Positions 1 to 10,977 of a DNA stretch of 64,000 bases are shown piece by piece. The DNA is from Axinella damicornis (lineage: Eukaryota; Porifera; Demospongiae; Axinellida; Axinellidae). A program made the translations under genes and the position numbers. The number at the start of each line of letters is the position of its first letter. The first letter of the stretch is position 1. The notes beneath the pieces are model-generated. The model was not told the origin of the DNA. It saw nothing but the letters and a program-made list of their open reading frames with translations, and searched no databases. The stretch lies in assembly GCA_963931865.1 (NCBI GenBank), contig OZ007514.1:6054646-6118645 (forward strand), read 5' to 3'.

Positions 1-290
1 CAGTGAGTTTTGGGCTGTAGCCTGCAAGTGAGGAGAGCAGGTGGTAAATCCATCCGTAGTTTTTGGGCCTGTTTTGTGTGTGTATTGATGATGGGGTCAG
101 AGTGTGGGTGGGGCCTTGGAGAGGGTCCAAATTTTCAGTTTTGTAGAGGGCCTTAAAATTGAGTTTTAGGGCATTTTCAAGCAGAGGGAGCAGTTTGATG
201 CAAAGTATTGCTGAAACTTGTGTACGCTTTGATGCTGCCCATTTATCCATCAACTTGGTTTCGGAGATCGCGGTACCCATGTTTACTACC
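1..290 (-). mobile_element. Partial copy of a TTAA-type DNA transposon (one end)
   Basis: These bases are almost identical to 19058-19347, which is the right-hand part of the complete element at 18363-19347. The similarity stops exactly at a TTAA (291-294), the same target-type sequence that borders the complete copy, so this is the end of a second insertion whose other end lies outside the window. Seen: near-identity and the shared break point. Inferred: same element family, non-autonomous. The strand is nominal. Confidence 0.75.
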
Positions 291-294
291 TTAA

Positions 295-1380
295 ACATGA
301 CAATTGTGTGTATACAGTTGGGGATGATATTCATTGGTGTACAGGTACACAATGTATATTCAGTATTGATTGTGCAGTCATTATTTGACCTGATTTTTGT
401 GTGGCCCATGTTGGTTGCTAGGCAACATGAAATACTGGTGCTTGTGCGAACAACCCTACACACCCACCATTTGATGTACGCACATAATATGTGCATGAAT
501 TGCCATTCACAAAGCAAATATCCGCCTGCAATGGGCTCCCTGTGGTACATATACGTAGCTGCAGCCAATTGAAGGGTGTGGGACTAGGACAGTATAATAT
601 GGGTTTACATTCACAACGCAATATTCATGTCATTAGACACTTTTTGCTGACATGGGATGTATAGCCATCAGTGTATCTTAATTTCTGTTGGTTAGTTTAG
701 TCGAATAATAACCCTTGACTAAAGGACAACGTAGTATTGCAGCAAAAGCAGCCACTTCATATTAGTTTTAGGTGTCTTGATGAGGTAACATTCAAACCTA
801 AACCTGCATGTGTTAGCTAACCAAAAGTGTTGTTAGCAATGGGTTTTTGTTGCTACAGGTGCATGTTCTAAGTGTTGATTTCCCCTCTCACAGAACTGAG
901 ACTCCACCCACTAGGAGGACAGGGAGAGACACACTATTCTCCCTTCATGATGAGAAGAGTGAGTGGGATTTACTGTTCATACACCATGTGCACCATGCAA
1001 TGACACACAGCCTCTGTAGCCTCAATCTCCTATCCATGAAGCTTTCTCACTTCCTTTGATTTCTTGTGGTTAACATACAAGGATATTTCCCCCTCCCGAG
1101 CTGACATTGATAATACCTAGCAGATAACTATCATATAATTTGCATCATATAATTATCCCAAGAGATCCCAACAACATAACTTCCTTATACATGTAGATGC
1201 AGGAGAAATTGGTATCAAGTTGATGATGACCTCCATCCTTTAGCTACATTCACCACTGCTTCTCAGTCCAATCACCAACAAACAAACGTCCGGGAATTTA
1301 ATTTCAGTGCATGGTCACTTCATGTCTGAAAATGGCGTTTTTTACACCGTGCAGTTCTAGTAATGTTATTTAATCTCTCC
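295..1380. repeat. Gene-free stretch with interspersed repeat modules
   Basis: I see no convincing gene. Bases about 400-480 carry a module (GGTTGCTAGGCAACATGAAA followed by CCACCATTTGATGT) that recurs inverted at 13.86-14.0 kb and 15.81-15.9 kb. Bases about 850-960 are the inverse of about 14825-14930. The two matches point to one older repeat present here in the opposite orientation to the 14 kb copy. The short open frames are shadows of these repeats. Confidence 0.5.
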
Positions 1381-1386
1381 TCGAAG

Positions 1387-1420
1387 ATGGCGAAGGGTCG
1401 GGCTACACTGTTTCGAGGTA
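1387..1420 (+). CDS. Possible first coding exon (weak)
   Basis: An ATG in good context opens a short frame reading MAKGRATLFR and then runs into a consensus splice donor (GTAAGA). No downstream exon was identified, and the protein family is not recognised. It could equally be chance inside repeat-rich DNA. The evidence is only a start codon, a short frame and a donor. Confidence 0.2.
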
Positions 1421-1618
1421 AGAAGGAGTATGGTTGTAGTAAAATCTACCTATATTGGTCAAAGACGGCAAGCATGAAGGGAATTAGCAAATTAGTGTGC
1501 TCATGTTGACCTTTTGTAAGGTCAAATTTCATGTCTTCTTCCTAGGGGCTGGAACACGGGTGTTTGTGCTAATAGCAGTTAGCACATAATTATGGAGACA
1601 CACAATAACGTAAGGCCG

Positions 1619-1743
1619 CTACACGTCTAATTCATGATCACTATCTTCACCGAATTCATGTTCTATAACCTCTTCTAGCTCTTCATCATCTCTCATCCCG
1701 TCCTTCTTGCAGAATGTCATCATATTCTGCTTGTCCAGTGCTC
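1619..1743 (-). CDS. Possible terminal exon encoding an acidic C-terminus
   Basis: On the minus strand a consensus acceptor (CAG, ending at 1744) is followed by an open frame of about 41 residues that ends in TAG at 1619-1621. The peptide is rich in Asp and Glu towards its end (DDEELEEVIEHEFGEDSDHE). Acidic tails like this occur at the ends of many eukaryotic and transposon-encoded proteins. No upstream partner exon was found in the next 250 bases, which hold nothing else I recognise. Family unknown. Confidence 0.35.
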
Positions 1744-2007
1744 CTGTATTATATCGTCAACTTTGAGATCTGTTACTCTCACATGCATGGAAGGTGAACC
1801 CCAATGGTACAAATAACACTGGTCCACTTAGAACCAATTGTGCCTATCAGGCTACACTTTCTGAATGTATGTTCACTGCATACCTCCAGTACCACTGACA
1901 GTCGGCCTTCTTCTCAATTCCATCCTTATATACTCAGTTCAAGCTGTGGATTCATGTGACAACATATGTAGTGTCAATGTATAGTGTTTTGCCTGTAATG
2001 ATTAACC

Positions 2008-2615
2008 TCGTCCCTCACCCCAGCATTTGTCGCTTGCAGTACTAACACGGGGGAAGGCTTGGTAAAACTCATCACGTGCAAGTGACGTAGGTGGACGTAA
2101 TCTAGATGTATGGAAGAGTGGCACATTCCTGAGTATTTAAAACTGCAAGGCCGTGTGTAGAGCGCGCGCTGTACGCTTCGACCACCGACATCAGACTACC
2201 GTTCTACAGCGACTGAGCGGTTGACATCGGGCGAGCTTGGTGACATTTCTCAAGTTCAGAAAGCTGCCCCACAGCCGTGCAAGAGTCCGAAGGCAGGAAA
2301 TACAGCCACATTTTGGAGTTCAGATGGCCGACTGTTGGGTACCCGCAGTGATGAAGTGTGCTTGAAAATTTCTACACAACAGCAAGTCTGAGGCTATATA
2401 AACAGCATCTAGACTAAACGTGTGTATACTATGCTACCAGAACTGGCTATAAAGCTTAAAGATGGCCTTGCTGTTTTCTCGAGAATGTGCCACTCCTCCA
2501 TACGTCCAGAATACGTCCACCTACGTCACTTGCACGTAATGAGTTTTACCAGGCCTTCCCCTGGATTATTACTGCAAGTGACAAATGCTGGGGTGTGAAG
2601 CCTTGGGAATGAGGC
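2008..2615. mobile_element. Foldback MITE with long terminal inverted repeats
   Basis: Arms of about 130 bp (about 2008-2135 and 2478-2615) are inverted copies of one another. They begin with a variant of the CCTCGTTCCCAGGC motif and share the internal blocks GTGACGTAGGTGGACGTA and AGTGGCACATTC. The middle, about 340 bp, has no coding frame. This is one of the larger members of the family seen throughout the window. Confidence 0.7.
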
Positions 2616-3500
2616 TAGGTAATGATCAGTATACACAATCCAATTGGCCCTACCCTGGCTCTGCATGCATCAAATTCTATTATCGAGCATCTCCTGGAGC
2701 CTGTGTGCTGTGGTTTTGCTGTACACTGGATGTTCGCAACTCTTAATATTGCATTTGGTGTGCTATATAACCTTAATTGGTTTTGGTATCCCAGTGTGGG
2801 TGCATAAAATCTGTTTTGGACATAGTGCGCTAATGCATTCAATGTTGGTCAGCATGTACCCTTCCCTCTGTTTTTCTTTCACTGCTGTAGGGTGTGTGTA
2901 CCTTGTATTACTCTTCTTGAGCAGGAGCTGCACTGGCCAGGTTGAACTTTGGATGCCGATAGCTGAACCTTAATAAGACCTATCTGCTGACTCTGTTTGC
3001 TAGCACTTTATACTTTCACCTGGAAGTGTGAAGTGCTCTGTATCATCTGCAGACTCAGGAACTGACTTCAGAGCCTCTATGTAGAGTTCTCTGTCATGCA
3101 TTAACTATTATTAATGCCGGTGACTATACATTTTTTCATTCCAGCATGCATTAAATTGTTTATACCATTGCATTGCTGGAACACGGAAACTCATGTAGAC
3201 ACTAACTATAGCATTCTTACTAAAATACCTGCAATAGCTGTCCAGGAATGCAAATGGCACCAATTTTGTGAAGATGGTGCTCATTTTCACTCAAATCCAG
3301 TTGTCAGGTCATAGCTCTCATTCTGAGTAAGCTACAAACTTTGCACATGTGTGCATTGGTGCGTAGAGCTGCTATAGCTGAGCTTTCATATCAAACAAAA
3401 TTAAAATCACTACATCACATCCGACCATTTATGTGCAGTCAATTAATAATTATTTCAGATTTAGCTATACCACATACTTCCGGAAATGTTCCGCATTACA
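2616..3500. other. Gene-free stretch, nothing recognised
   Basis: There are only short overlapping frames on both strands with no domain, no paired splice signals and no clear repeat structure. I see nothing to annotate. Confidence 0.4.
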
Positions 3501-3509
3501 CATACGTGC

Positions 3510-5020
3510 CGTTGTAAATAAATTTATACAGGCATGTGAACGGATTTCCGGTATGCTGGCGATTGAACTGTTCTGGCATAGCAATAGTTGCCATTGCTGC
3601 AAATCCAATTATTGTGTGACAGGTGTTCAGAATTCAGTAGCTGTAATATTATGTGACAGATGTTCAGATGTGAACATTCATTATTGGAGTTGATATTCAG
3701 TGGACCCCAAATGGAGTGTAAAACGGATGCATACCTGACTGATAAGCAGAATGGACAAGCCTGAATTGTGTGGCTCATGCAGGGACAGTGACAGCATGTT
3801 TTGATGGTTTCCAGTCATGCAGCTATTTGCAACAATTAAATTTTGATAGATATCACTCTGTTTGTTTTGTTTTTATTCGAGTGGCAAGTTGGCAACCACA
3901 CTACTGGTAGCCGGTGGATATGGGATATCAATGCAAATGTAGTATTTATTGTAAGGAGAGAAGACAGCTATAGTGTCAGACTGTAGCTTATATGAATGCC
4001 TCAATATCCTGCTTCCCAATACCAATACGTGCCATTGTAAATACATTTATACAGGCGTGAATGGATTTCCGGTATGCTGGCGATTGAACTGTTCTCGCAT
4101 AGCAACAGTTGGAATAGTCATTGTTTGATATTCAGTAGCTGATGCGACAGATGTTCAGATGTGAATATCCATATTCAGTGGAGGAGTGTAAATCGGATGC
4201 ATACCTGACTGATATAAGCAGAATGGACAAACATGTTTACCATCCTCCATTCCGCCATCTAGGCTGCTACTCCCATCTGCTTGCTGATCAGCCTGCACAA
4301 CACTGTTTCCATAGCAACAACTCCCGTTCAAAATGAGCTTGGTGTCCGCTGGTTTGCGAAGCATCAGTAATGGGTGAAAGTCCACCTTGTGGGGGGCATG
4401 GATTTGTCTTCATGGTAGCACAGCTATTACTGACTTGTTGGAAGGGGCTGCAATCCATCTCGCATTTGAACTGGAGCCTACCGCTGCTCACATGCCACAG
4501 CTGCTAATCCACTGGGTTAGGTGGAAAACAGGCTAAACATGTCAAATCAAGCCTCAGTTGAAGTCTGTTCCAAAACCTAGTGTGTTGTTGCCTTAGTCAC
4601 TTAGTGAGTTTTGTGATCATAAGTTAGCGGCTACTCACAGTGTGAATTGTGTGGCTCATGCAGGGACAGTGTGTTTTCCAGTCATGTAGCTATTTGCAAC
4701 AGTTTGATAGATACAACTCTGTTTGTTTTGTTTATTCGAGTGGCAAGTTGGCAACCACACTATAGCTACTGGTAGCCGTGGATATGGGATATCAATGCAA
4801 ATGTAGTATTTTGTTGTAAGGAGAGAAGACAGTATCAGAGCTAGCTTACTGTGGCTTATGAATGCCTCAATATCTTGCTTCCCAATACCACAATCGTCAT
4901 GCCATTGAAAAAAAATTATACAGGCGTGAATGGATTTCTGGTACATGGTATAGCAACAGTTGCCATTGCTGCAAGTTATTGTGACAGGTGTTCAGAATAG
5001 GATATTCAGTAGCTGTTATT
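3510..5020 (+). repeat. Direct duplications of a ~300-400 bp module
   Basis: The block at about 3750-4080 recurs as about 4640-4940: the same order of GAATTGTGTGGCTCATGCAG, TTCGAGTGGCAAGTTGGCAA, GGATATGGGATATCAATGCA and GCCTCAATATC. A smaller block (CATAGCAATAGTTGCC through ACAGATGTTCAGATGTGAA) occurs at about 3575-3690, in part at 4095-4170 and at 4945-5010, and inverted at about 14350-14460. Copies differ by small indels, so the duplications are old. No coding content is supported. Confidence 0.65.
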
Positions 5021-5242
5021 ACCAGCTTTTTACATGCTACACATAATATTGTACAAAATATGGACATAATGGCATACATGCATGGGTAATGTAACGTGGT
5101 GAAATATTCCAACAGTTTTCAGCCGCAAACGAGACAGTGTAAATAATGAATTAACTTCAACAAATAAGGCTCCTATGCACTTGCACACCATGTGTTACAA
5201 CAACTACTTCTTGCCGGACAATAACCACTTCGGAAAAGAACA

Positions 5243-6013
5243 CTACATGTCAGCGAAAGAATCAAAGAAAGCAATTCCTCCAAAGCCAGAAGGAGTATAA
5301 CGAGAAGATATAGGCGTAAACCGCCAGTATTTCAAAGCCTTGAAGATACGTGGAATGTCAAAAAGCAGTGTATTCAACAATGTTTTGCCAGTGTTCCCTG
5401 TGTGAGCTGCACATATAAATTTACTGGTGAAAGTCGTGCCAGTCCACTCACTTTGCTCTTTTGCTCTGCATGCTGCTTGTATGTAAATATCGTGCCTCGG
5501 CATCTCATTCACTTGCTTCACTAATTCTCCTGAGTGGCACGAATCGGATATTATCATTAAGTAGCGTTGTCCTTGGTTCCCGGTCATGGCATTGTCCCAC
5601 ATACGTACTATATCTTGCAAGGTTATTTGCTCTCCCTTTTTCGGACCTTCTACTTGAAAAAACCAGCCCCCAGTCCCTTCATATCCATGCCCTGAATAGC
5701 TCAGTATGAAATGAGTAGTACCAGGCTGCGCAAAAAATTTTTCTATTTCTTGCACGATAGGTTCCTTCCCCTTGCGTTGAAGTTCGTAAATCACGGCCCG
5801 TAAGTTGGCCGGTAATATCCCTCTGTCCTTAAAGAATCCCATCATCATATCTTTATCTCGAGTCGCAAACCTGGTCTCGTCGATTGATTCTTTGTGCTTG
5901 GGTGCTTTTGGTAATCGTTTGTACGTAACGCCTGCGACGTTCTTGTCCTTATCCGACCTAGTGGATGGGCTGCCGATAAACAATGCACTCACAACGGAGC
6001 ACAAGGTAGCCAT
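5243..6013 (-). CDS. Caspase-fold cysteine peptidase (peptidase C14 / metacaspase-like), 256 aa, single exon
   Basis: The catalytic dyad of the caspase fold is visible: His in YSGHG (about residue 109) at the end of a hydrophobic strand (THFILSYSGHG), and Cys in DSCHSG (about residue 159) after a second strand (RYLMIISDSCHSG). The frame is open further upstream to a GTG at 6037, but the first ATG is at 6013 and an in-frame TAG lies just beyond, so I place the start at 6013. The protein has no CARD, DED or other prodomain, and no intron. About 95 residues follow the Cys, enough for a small p10-like part. The SGHG/DSCHSG pair resembles metacaspases and bacterial caspase-like proteins more than animal executioner caspases, which carry QACxG. 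Known for the fold: cleavage after Asp or after Arg/Lys depending on subgroup. Specificity here is undetermined. The N-terminus is mildly hydrophobic (residues 3-13), too weak to call a signal peptide. The closest neighbour is the LINE remnant downstream of its promoter side. Confidence 0.85.
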   Translation of the reverse strand: MATLCSVVSALFIGSPSTRSDKDKNVAGVTYKRLPKAPKHKESIDETRFATRDKDMMMGFFKDRGILPANLRAVIYELQRKGKEPIVQEIEKFFAQPGTTHFILSYSGHGYEGTGGWFFQVEGPKKGEQITLQDIVRMWDNAMTGNQGQRYLMIISDSCHSGELVKQVNEMPRHDIYIQAACRAKEQSEWTGTTFTSKFICAAHTGNTGKTLLNTLLFDIPRIFKALKYWRFTPISSRYTPSGFGGIAFFDSFADM

Positions 6014-6357
6014 TTCGACAACTGTATTGCTCCTCACCGCTTTCGAAACAGCTGTTGCTAGTAGCTAGCTAGAGCGCAACTGCAAGCTCAGTACCGACGA
6101 AGGACTATTTATGGCGGTTGATTATGCCAGCAGTATGCATATGACGCATGCATTAAATATAGTCGAGATTATGTAATATTAGCTCGTGATTCTTGGTAGA
6201 TGGGTACTTCCGGGGTAGTAAGGTCTGGGGGGCCATTTTTCCGGTGGAAAAATGGTGCATGCATGTGTAGCTAGTCAGAGTAAATTACATGTGAACAACA
6301 AAAGTGATGTGTTACTGTGCTGCTGATGGCAGCCACTAGCCCCCCCCCCCCACTCTC
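6014..6357. promoter_or_regulatory. Upstream region of the caspase-fold gene
   Basis: These 340 bases separate the protease start from the LINE fragment that points the other way. No TATA box or initiator can be picked out with confidence. A C-rich run (about 6341-6351) sits at the far end. It should contain the promoter of the minus-strand gene by position only. Confidence 0.3.
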
Positions 6358-7226
6358 ATACTGCTTCCGCCGCCTGGTTGCGACTCGCCGTAGCGCAAGC
6401 TAGGTATTGCAGTTCGTTCCAATATTACTGTCACGGGCCCTTCAATCCCTTTCAAGTCAAGGAGATCAAGCTCTTAGAAGATGTCCAACGTCGTGCCACT
6501 AAATTTATCCTTAATGACTACACTTCCAGTTACAAGTCTCGCCTCATGAAACTAAATCTCCTACCACTTACAATGATATACGAACTCAATAATGTTTCCT
6601 TTTTTGTCAAATCTTTTCAACAACCCTCAGCCTCATTCAATATCATGGATTTCGTGGCATTCAGCCCCAACAACACAAGATCTGGCTCTCATTGTAAGTT
6701 GGTACAACAACTTGCAAGAGTCAATAGATCTAAACATTTTTACTTCAATAGACTTCCCCGCCTCTAGAATTCTCTGCCTCCCATCAACCTATCCAACAAC
6801 TACCGTCACTATTGTCGGCTATCTAAAGAGGATTCTCTGGGATCGTTTCATCTCCACTTTTGACCAGTACTTACCATTGCTGCTGCCCCTGTGCGAAGTG
6901 TCAAGTCCTCACAAAACAATCATTCAGAGACTCCACATTTCCTTGAAATTCTCCACTCAATGATAAGTCCATAACTCCACCACTGTTCTTTGGTTTGTGT
7001 AGTTTTGTTCTGTAGTGGATTGTCTCCTCCCATCCATATTCAATTGTAATTTGTAGCTAAATAGCTGTGTCTTATGCTTTGTTGTGTTCCAGGCTGCCAG
7101 TCAAATCTGGCTGTCCCTCAGTACCCTTATCACGCAACCACAATTTTCATTCGGCCACCATCCCCACCCACATTCATGTCACCACATATCTGTGTACTGT
7201 AAAGCAATAATAATAATAATAATATT
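6358..7226 (+). pseudogene. 5'-truncated non-LTR retrotransposon (LINE) 3' end
   Basis: The translated region reads like the C-terminal end of LINE reverse transcriptases: KLLEDVQRRATKFILNDY, then SRLMKLNLLPL, a pattern typical of the segment after the RT core. The frame breaks between 6700 and 6770 and resumes in another frame up to 6963, so it is not functional. A non-coding tail follows and ends in an AAT microsatellite (about 7206-7226), as expected for a simple-repeat LINE tail. 5' truncation is the usual outcome of target-primed reverse transcription. The clade (CR1, L2 or similar) cannot be fixed from this fragment. Confidence 0.8.
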
Positions 7227-7231
7227 ATATA

Positions 7232-7380
7232 AGTATCACCATATATAGTACCAAGCTATACCGGAAAATACCACGAGTTTGTTGCCGTAGTATTGTTACG
7301 AGTGCGAAGCACGAGTAACAATGCCGAAGGCGACAAACGAGTGATATGTTTCCGGTATAGCTTGGTACTATGGTGATACT
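7232..7380. mobile_element. MITE, copy 1, TIR AGTATCACC...
   Basis: A 149 bp imperfect palindrome has ends AGTATCACCATA and TATGGTGATACT, with inner matches TACCAAGCTATACCGGAAA and TTTCCGGTATAGCTTGGTA. A second copy lies at 46175-46319 in the opposite orientation. The flank GATTTTATCATACAAACCTGG is shared as well, so the repeat unit extends beyond the hairpin. Confidence 0.7.
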
Positions 7381-8069
7381 GATTTTATCATACAAACCTG
7401 GAATTTCATTGCACATTCCTCTACCAATGAACGTAGCGAATGCGCGTTACCATAGCTTGCTCATGGCGACAATATTTTCATTTCTGGTTGCCAACCCTTC
7501 GCGTTAGTACGGCAAGCTTCAAACGCTTGGGCGAGAAGGCCTGCGTACCAAGCCCCGGCCCAAGGCGGAGCCACGCCGATAACTGGCAGCTGTACGGTCG
7601 GTCCACGCTGGGCAGTTGTACGGTCCATTTCAAACGGAGTATACGAACGAGTTCAACCTCGACTTCCGGAAGTATCGAGACGTAAGTCAGCCCTAGCCCT
7701 CTTCAGGAGCCCAAAAGGTAGTCAGTACCAGGTAGTCTCTGACACGAAACTATCACAGAGTTGCTGTAGCGCACGTGACTTACTGTACATAATACGGATT
7801 TCTCGCGTGACCAACAGTACTAATACGGATTTTTCACGTGACCTACAGTACAAAATATGGGTTTTTATCAACTGCGCTTGCGTACCAGGCTTTTCCATTG
7901 ACTGCTGTACATTATTCAAACGTAGGTGTATGATAATGTAACAATATTACCCATGCCGAAGGTAAGTCCCTGTAATGGCCTGTATGGTATGATTTAGCTA
8001 TGTTGCTACTTCTGTATTCTGTGAGCACGGTGAATGCATGCTTATCTCAAGGCTCAAGTATGGTTTAAC
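7381..8069. repeat. Gene-free stretch with a short tandem repeat
   Basis: Bases about 7765-7875 hold about three diverged units of roughly 40 bp built on CACGTGACxxACxGTAC and AATACGGATTT. The rest of the stretch has no supported gene. Confidence 0.45.
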
Positions 8070-8158
8070 TAGCCTCCGGCGTCCCCAGGCCTCCGCCCAG
8101 ATTTTCGCAGCCGCTGCGAGATAAAATCTGCATGGGCTGAGGCCTGGGAACGAGGCTA
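8070..8158. mobile_element. Foldback MITE of the GCCTCGTTCCCAGGC family
   Basis: An 89 bp hairpin has a left end AGCCTCCGGCGTCCCCAGGC, a right end GCCTGGGAACGAGGCTA, and inner arms CCCAGATTTTCGCAG and CTGCGAGATAAAATCTG. Confidence 0.7.
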
Positions 8159-9773
8159 TGCATGGTTTAACAACATAATGAATGTCCCTAACTATTAACT
8201 GCCGAATGGTTTCATCTTCAGACAGGGAGCGCTGGCTTTGCCATCCATCCAGGGAAAGGAAATGCCTGAGCCTGATTCTTCAGACAAAGTGACGAACTTC
8301 CTGCAGAGGCGTGGCTACCTGGACACTTTGGCCCCTCCCACATACTTGAAAAAGTTCTGAACGCACGCGACAAACCATTGTGTGCAGAACTGCACCTTCA
8401 GCTTCAGGACGCGGCTAGAAGACATGAATGTCTAGCTAGCTATAGTGACGTGACAGAGCTGTACTGAATGGACAAGTAATTAGCCGAGCATCTCTGTCAC
8501 TAGATAGGCTATAAGAATGTTATTAGCAGCGATTTGAATGCCTATTTCCAACTGAATGCCCTTTTTGGAGACAAACTTTGTCGCATGCGTGATTAAGACT
8601 TCGCGCGCAACGTAACGTGCAGCTGCCTGTATACACGTACGCGCTAATTAGACTTTGCTACTTCCGGTACCGTCGTGAGTATGTGCACGTGCCGCGCCTA
8701 CTATATAACACCGCAGAATATGTGCCTATAAGCGAGATGCCCTTATAACGAACGCTGTGGCTATTGGTCCAGCAGTAAGTACATACTCTAGGCATAGGTA
8801 CCGGAAACGCGCGCATCTAGAACCGGTGTCACGGCCCCCTTAAATTGGGGCCTTCCGATAGCTATACTCCCCGTTTTTTGTACAGTATATGCGACAAAAG
8901 CTGGGGAGGAGCCTGGGAACGAGGTTACTCTGCAAACTTCATCTCAAACATGCGCCTGCTGCTAAAAGTAGAAAACGTAACAAGGTATAGGGATAGCAGA
9001 ATTGCAAAAAGTAAGGCAACAAGGTAGGGATAAAACACCTGGTCCTTTAAACCCCTTTCATGTCTTTATTTATAGCTACACGTTATGAATAAAGATGTCT
9101 GTATCATCCCTACTTTGTTTCCTTGCTTATTGCCATTCTGCTATCCCAACATTACGCCATGCAGTGTCCAATGCATTTCCGGGGATAAAAAAAAACCCTG
9201 GCCATAGTACCCATCAGCATCAGCACTTTACGTACTCAGGTTGACGTAACATTGTGTAAGTATTGCATGTTATGATTACAATTATTACACACAATAATTA
9301 TACTTAATATTATAAGTTTCAACAACACGTGCTCAGTGTACTATTATTCATGGCTTGGTTGTAGTAGCTATATTGGGCCATGGCCAATAGCAGTATACAA
9401 TTTTCTGTAGTTGGTCTTTAACCAATTGCAACTACTCAGACAAAATTATCACCACAATTTCACACCTTGTGATGTTTGTAGCATCAGCCTTGTGCAGTTG
9501 TAACTACCCTTTTTCAAACTTCAACCCCTGTTTGCCAAACGTAGCTATATGGCATTTAAATTTCTAGAAAGATTTGCAACAGACAGTTATGCATCTAGAT
9601 TCAAATGAAGGGTTTACAGCAAAAATAAAGCACCATTTGGTATGTACATAATAATGCACACCTAAATTGTACACTCATCATGTCATCATGCATTGCTAAT
9701 AACACAAATAATACAGTATGTGGTCTATAATCTGTAGATATTATATGCACATGTTGAAACTGTCTAAGCAGCA
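8159..9773. repeat. Mostly gene-free stretch with three inverted-repeat remnants
   Basis: At about 8660-8815 CTTCCGGTACC...GAGTATGT is inverted as ACATACTC...GGTACCGGAA. At 8860-8928 there is a half MITE ending GCCTGGGAACGAGGTTA. At about 8985-9030 the block GATAGCAGAATTGCAAAAAG returns inverted at about 9105-9150, spanning about 165 bp. Bases 8220-8470 contain an open stretch (LNARDKPLCAELHLQLQDAA) that could be an exon but has no convincing splice sites. The remainder up to the receptor stop is AT-rich 3' flank. Confidence 0.45.
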
Positions 9774-10751
9774 TCACGCATTGAGTGGTTGAAAGTTCTG
9801 CGACCTCTCAACAAGGTGTTTGGGGGACACAAATTGCACTGTTACCAATACAAGAGCAGCACCAACCAGGAATATCTTGGACAGCGGTGTCAATGTAGCA
9901 TAGGTATACCACAAGTTTTTGGTGTTCTCACTGCAGTCATTCCTTTGGTCCAAGCGCACTACTGACTCAATGATTCCCAAAATAATGTGTGTAAAATAGA
10001 ATATCAATAGAGCCAAAATTAAGCAAAGCATAGGCTTCTTCTTCCAGTGAATCTCATCATAACAATTACATCCACAATATAATATGAGGAGGGCTACCAC
10101 AAAGCAAAAGAATCCTATGACACGAAAAAGCCAAAAAAAGCCATACCAAAAGCGCCATTGTGCATTCGTCCCTTCGATCCAACACCAGGGCCCAGAATTT
10201 CCATAGCTGCCACCATTACTCTCAACTACAGCAGGACTGTTGTACACCAAGCAAATTATAAAGAATATTAGTCCGAATACAAATACAGTCGCAGCATGCC
10301 CACAGTAGCACAATGTACTTGACCCTGCTTGCTCATCTGCATGATCATCTGTCAGTGGCTTCCCTTTACAGATCATGTAAACTACAAAGTAGATAGCAAA
10401 GAAAAGAGTTGTCCAATTTTCAAAAGATTCAGTGACCTGAATAAGAAACCCAGAATTTAGACAGTAGGAATTCTCATTAATGGAGCCGAGGTTCAAAGAA
10501 AATGCAAAGGATGTGACTGTGGATGAAACTGCTAGCCAAAGGAACGGATTGCAGAAGAAGGTGTGTAAACAGGGCGCAGAACAACAATTCCCAGTCTGGA
10601 CACGCACCTGCTTACATTGGTGCCAGCATAACTTCAATAGCACGAATAGTATCAGCAGCAACGATAAAATTCCTACGGTAAGTGACATTCCACCTCTTAC
10701 TCTTCCGATCTTATAGAATTCGTTCACATCTAGAATGGAGCAATTATCCAT
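9774..10751 (-). CDS. Seven-transmembrane receptor, cAMP-receptor-like (class E / adhesion-like GPCR fold), 325 aa, single exon
   Basis: Seven hydrophobic helices can be placed: about residues 21-42, 69-90, 111-130, 153-171, 199-228, 240-266 and 287-311. The segment before helix 5 reads GPWCWIEG, a motif shared by Dictyostelium cAMP receptors and related receptors such as GPR157-like and adhesion/secretin-like proteins. Cysteines in the loop between helices 2 and 3 (EN-S-YC) and in the GPWCW motif could form the conserved extracellular disulfide. The N-terminus is short (about 20 residues) with no signal peptide or adhesion domains. The start is ATG at 10751-10749 and the frame has no intron. 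The ligand is unknown. The plasma membrane is the expected location. Upstream, 10752-10980 is low-complexity (GT-rich) DNA with no clear promoter element. Confidence 0.8.
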   Translation of the reverse strand: MDNCSILDVNEFYKIGRVRGGMSLTVGILSLLLILFVLLKLCWHQCKQVRVQTGNCCSAPCLHTFFCNPFLWLAVSSTVTSFAFSLNLGSINENSYCLNSGFLIQVTESFENWTTLFFAIYFVVYMICKGKPLTDDHADEQAGSSTLCYCGHAATVFVFGLIFFIICLVYNSPAVVESNGGSYGNSGPWCWIEGTNAQWRFWYGFFWLFRVIGFFCFVVALLILYCGCNCYDEIHWKKKPMLCLILALLIFYFTHIILGIIESVVRLDQRNDCSENTKNLWYTYATLTPLSKIFLVGAALVLVTVQFVSPKHLVERSQNFQPLNA

Positions 10752-10977
10752 GGTTGTAGCAGGTCAAGCTGTTAAATTGATCTATAATTACCATAATTAA
10801 TTGGATACATTGTACATTGTGTGTGTGCATGTGTGTGTGTGGGTGCATGGGGGAGGGGGAGGAGGAAGAAATATGCAATTGTCAAATTTTGGTAGTCACA
10901 TATCCATGAATGCAGTGGTGGATAAAAATTCAGAGGGAGCTGCAATGCACGCGTGCGAGGGTCTGGCTGCGCCAGAC

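Noticed and set aside
5461..6068. Plus-strand frames of 82 and 87 codons
   Set aside because: Shadows of the caspase-fold gene.
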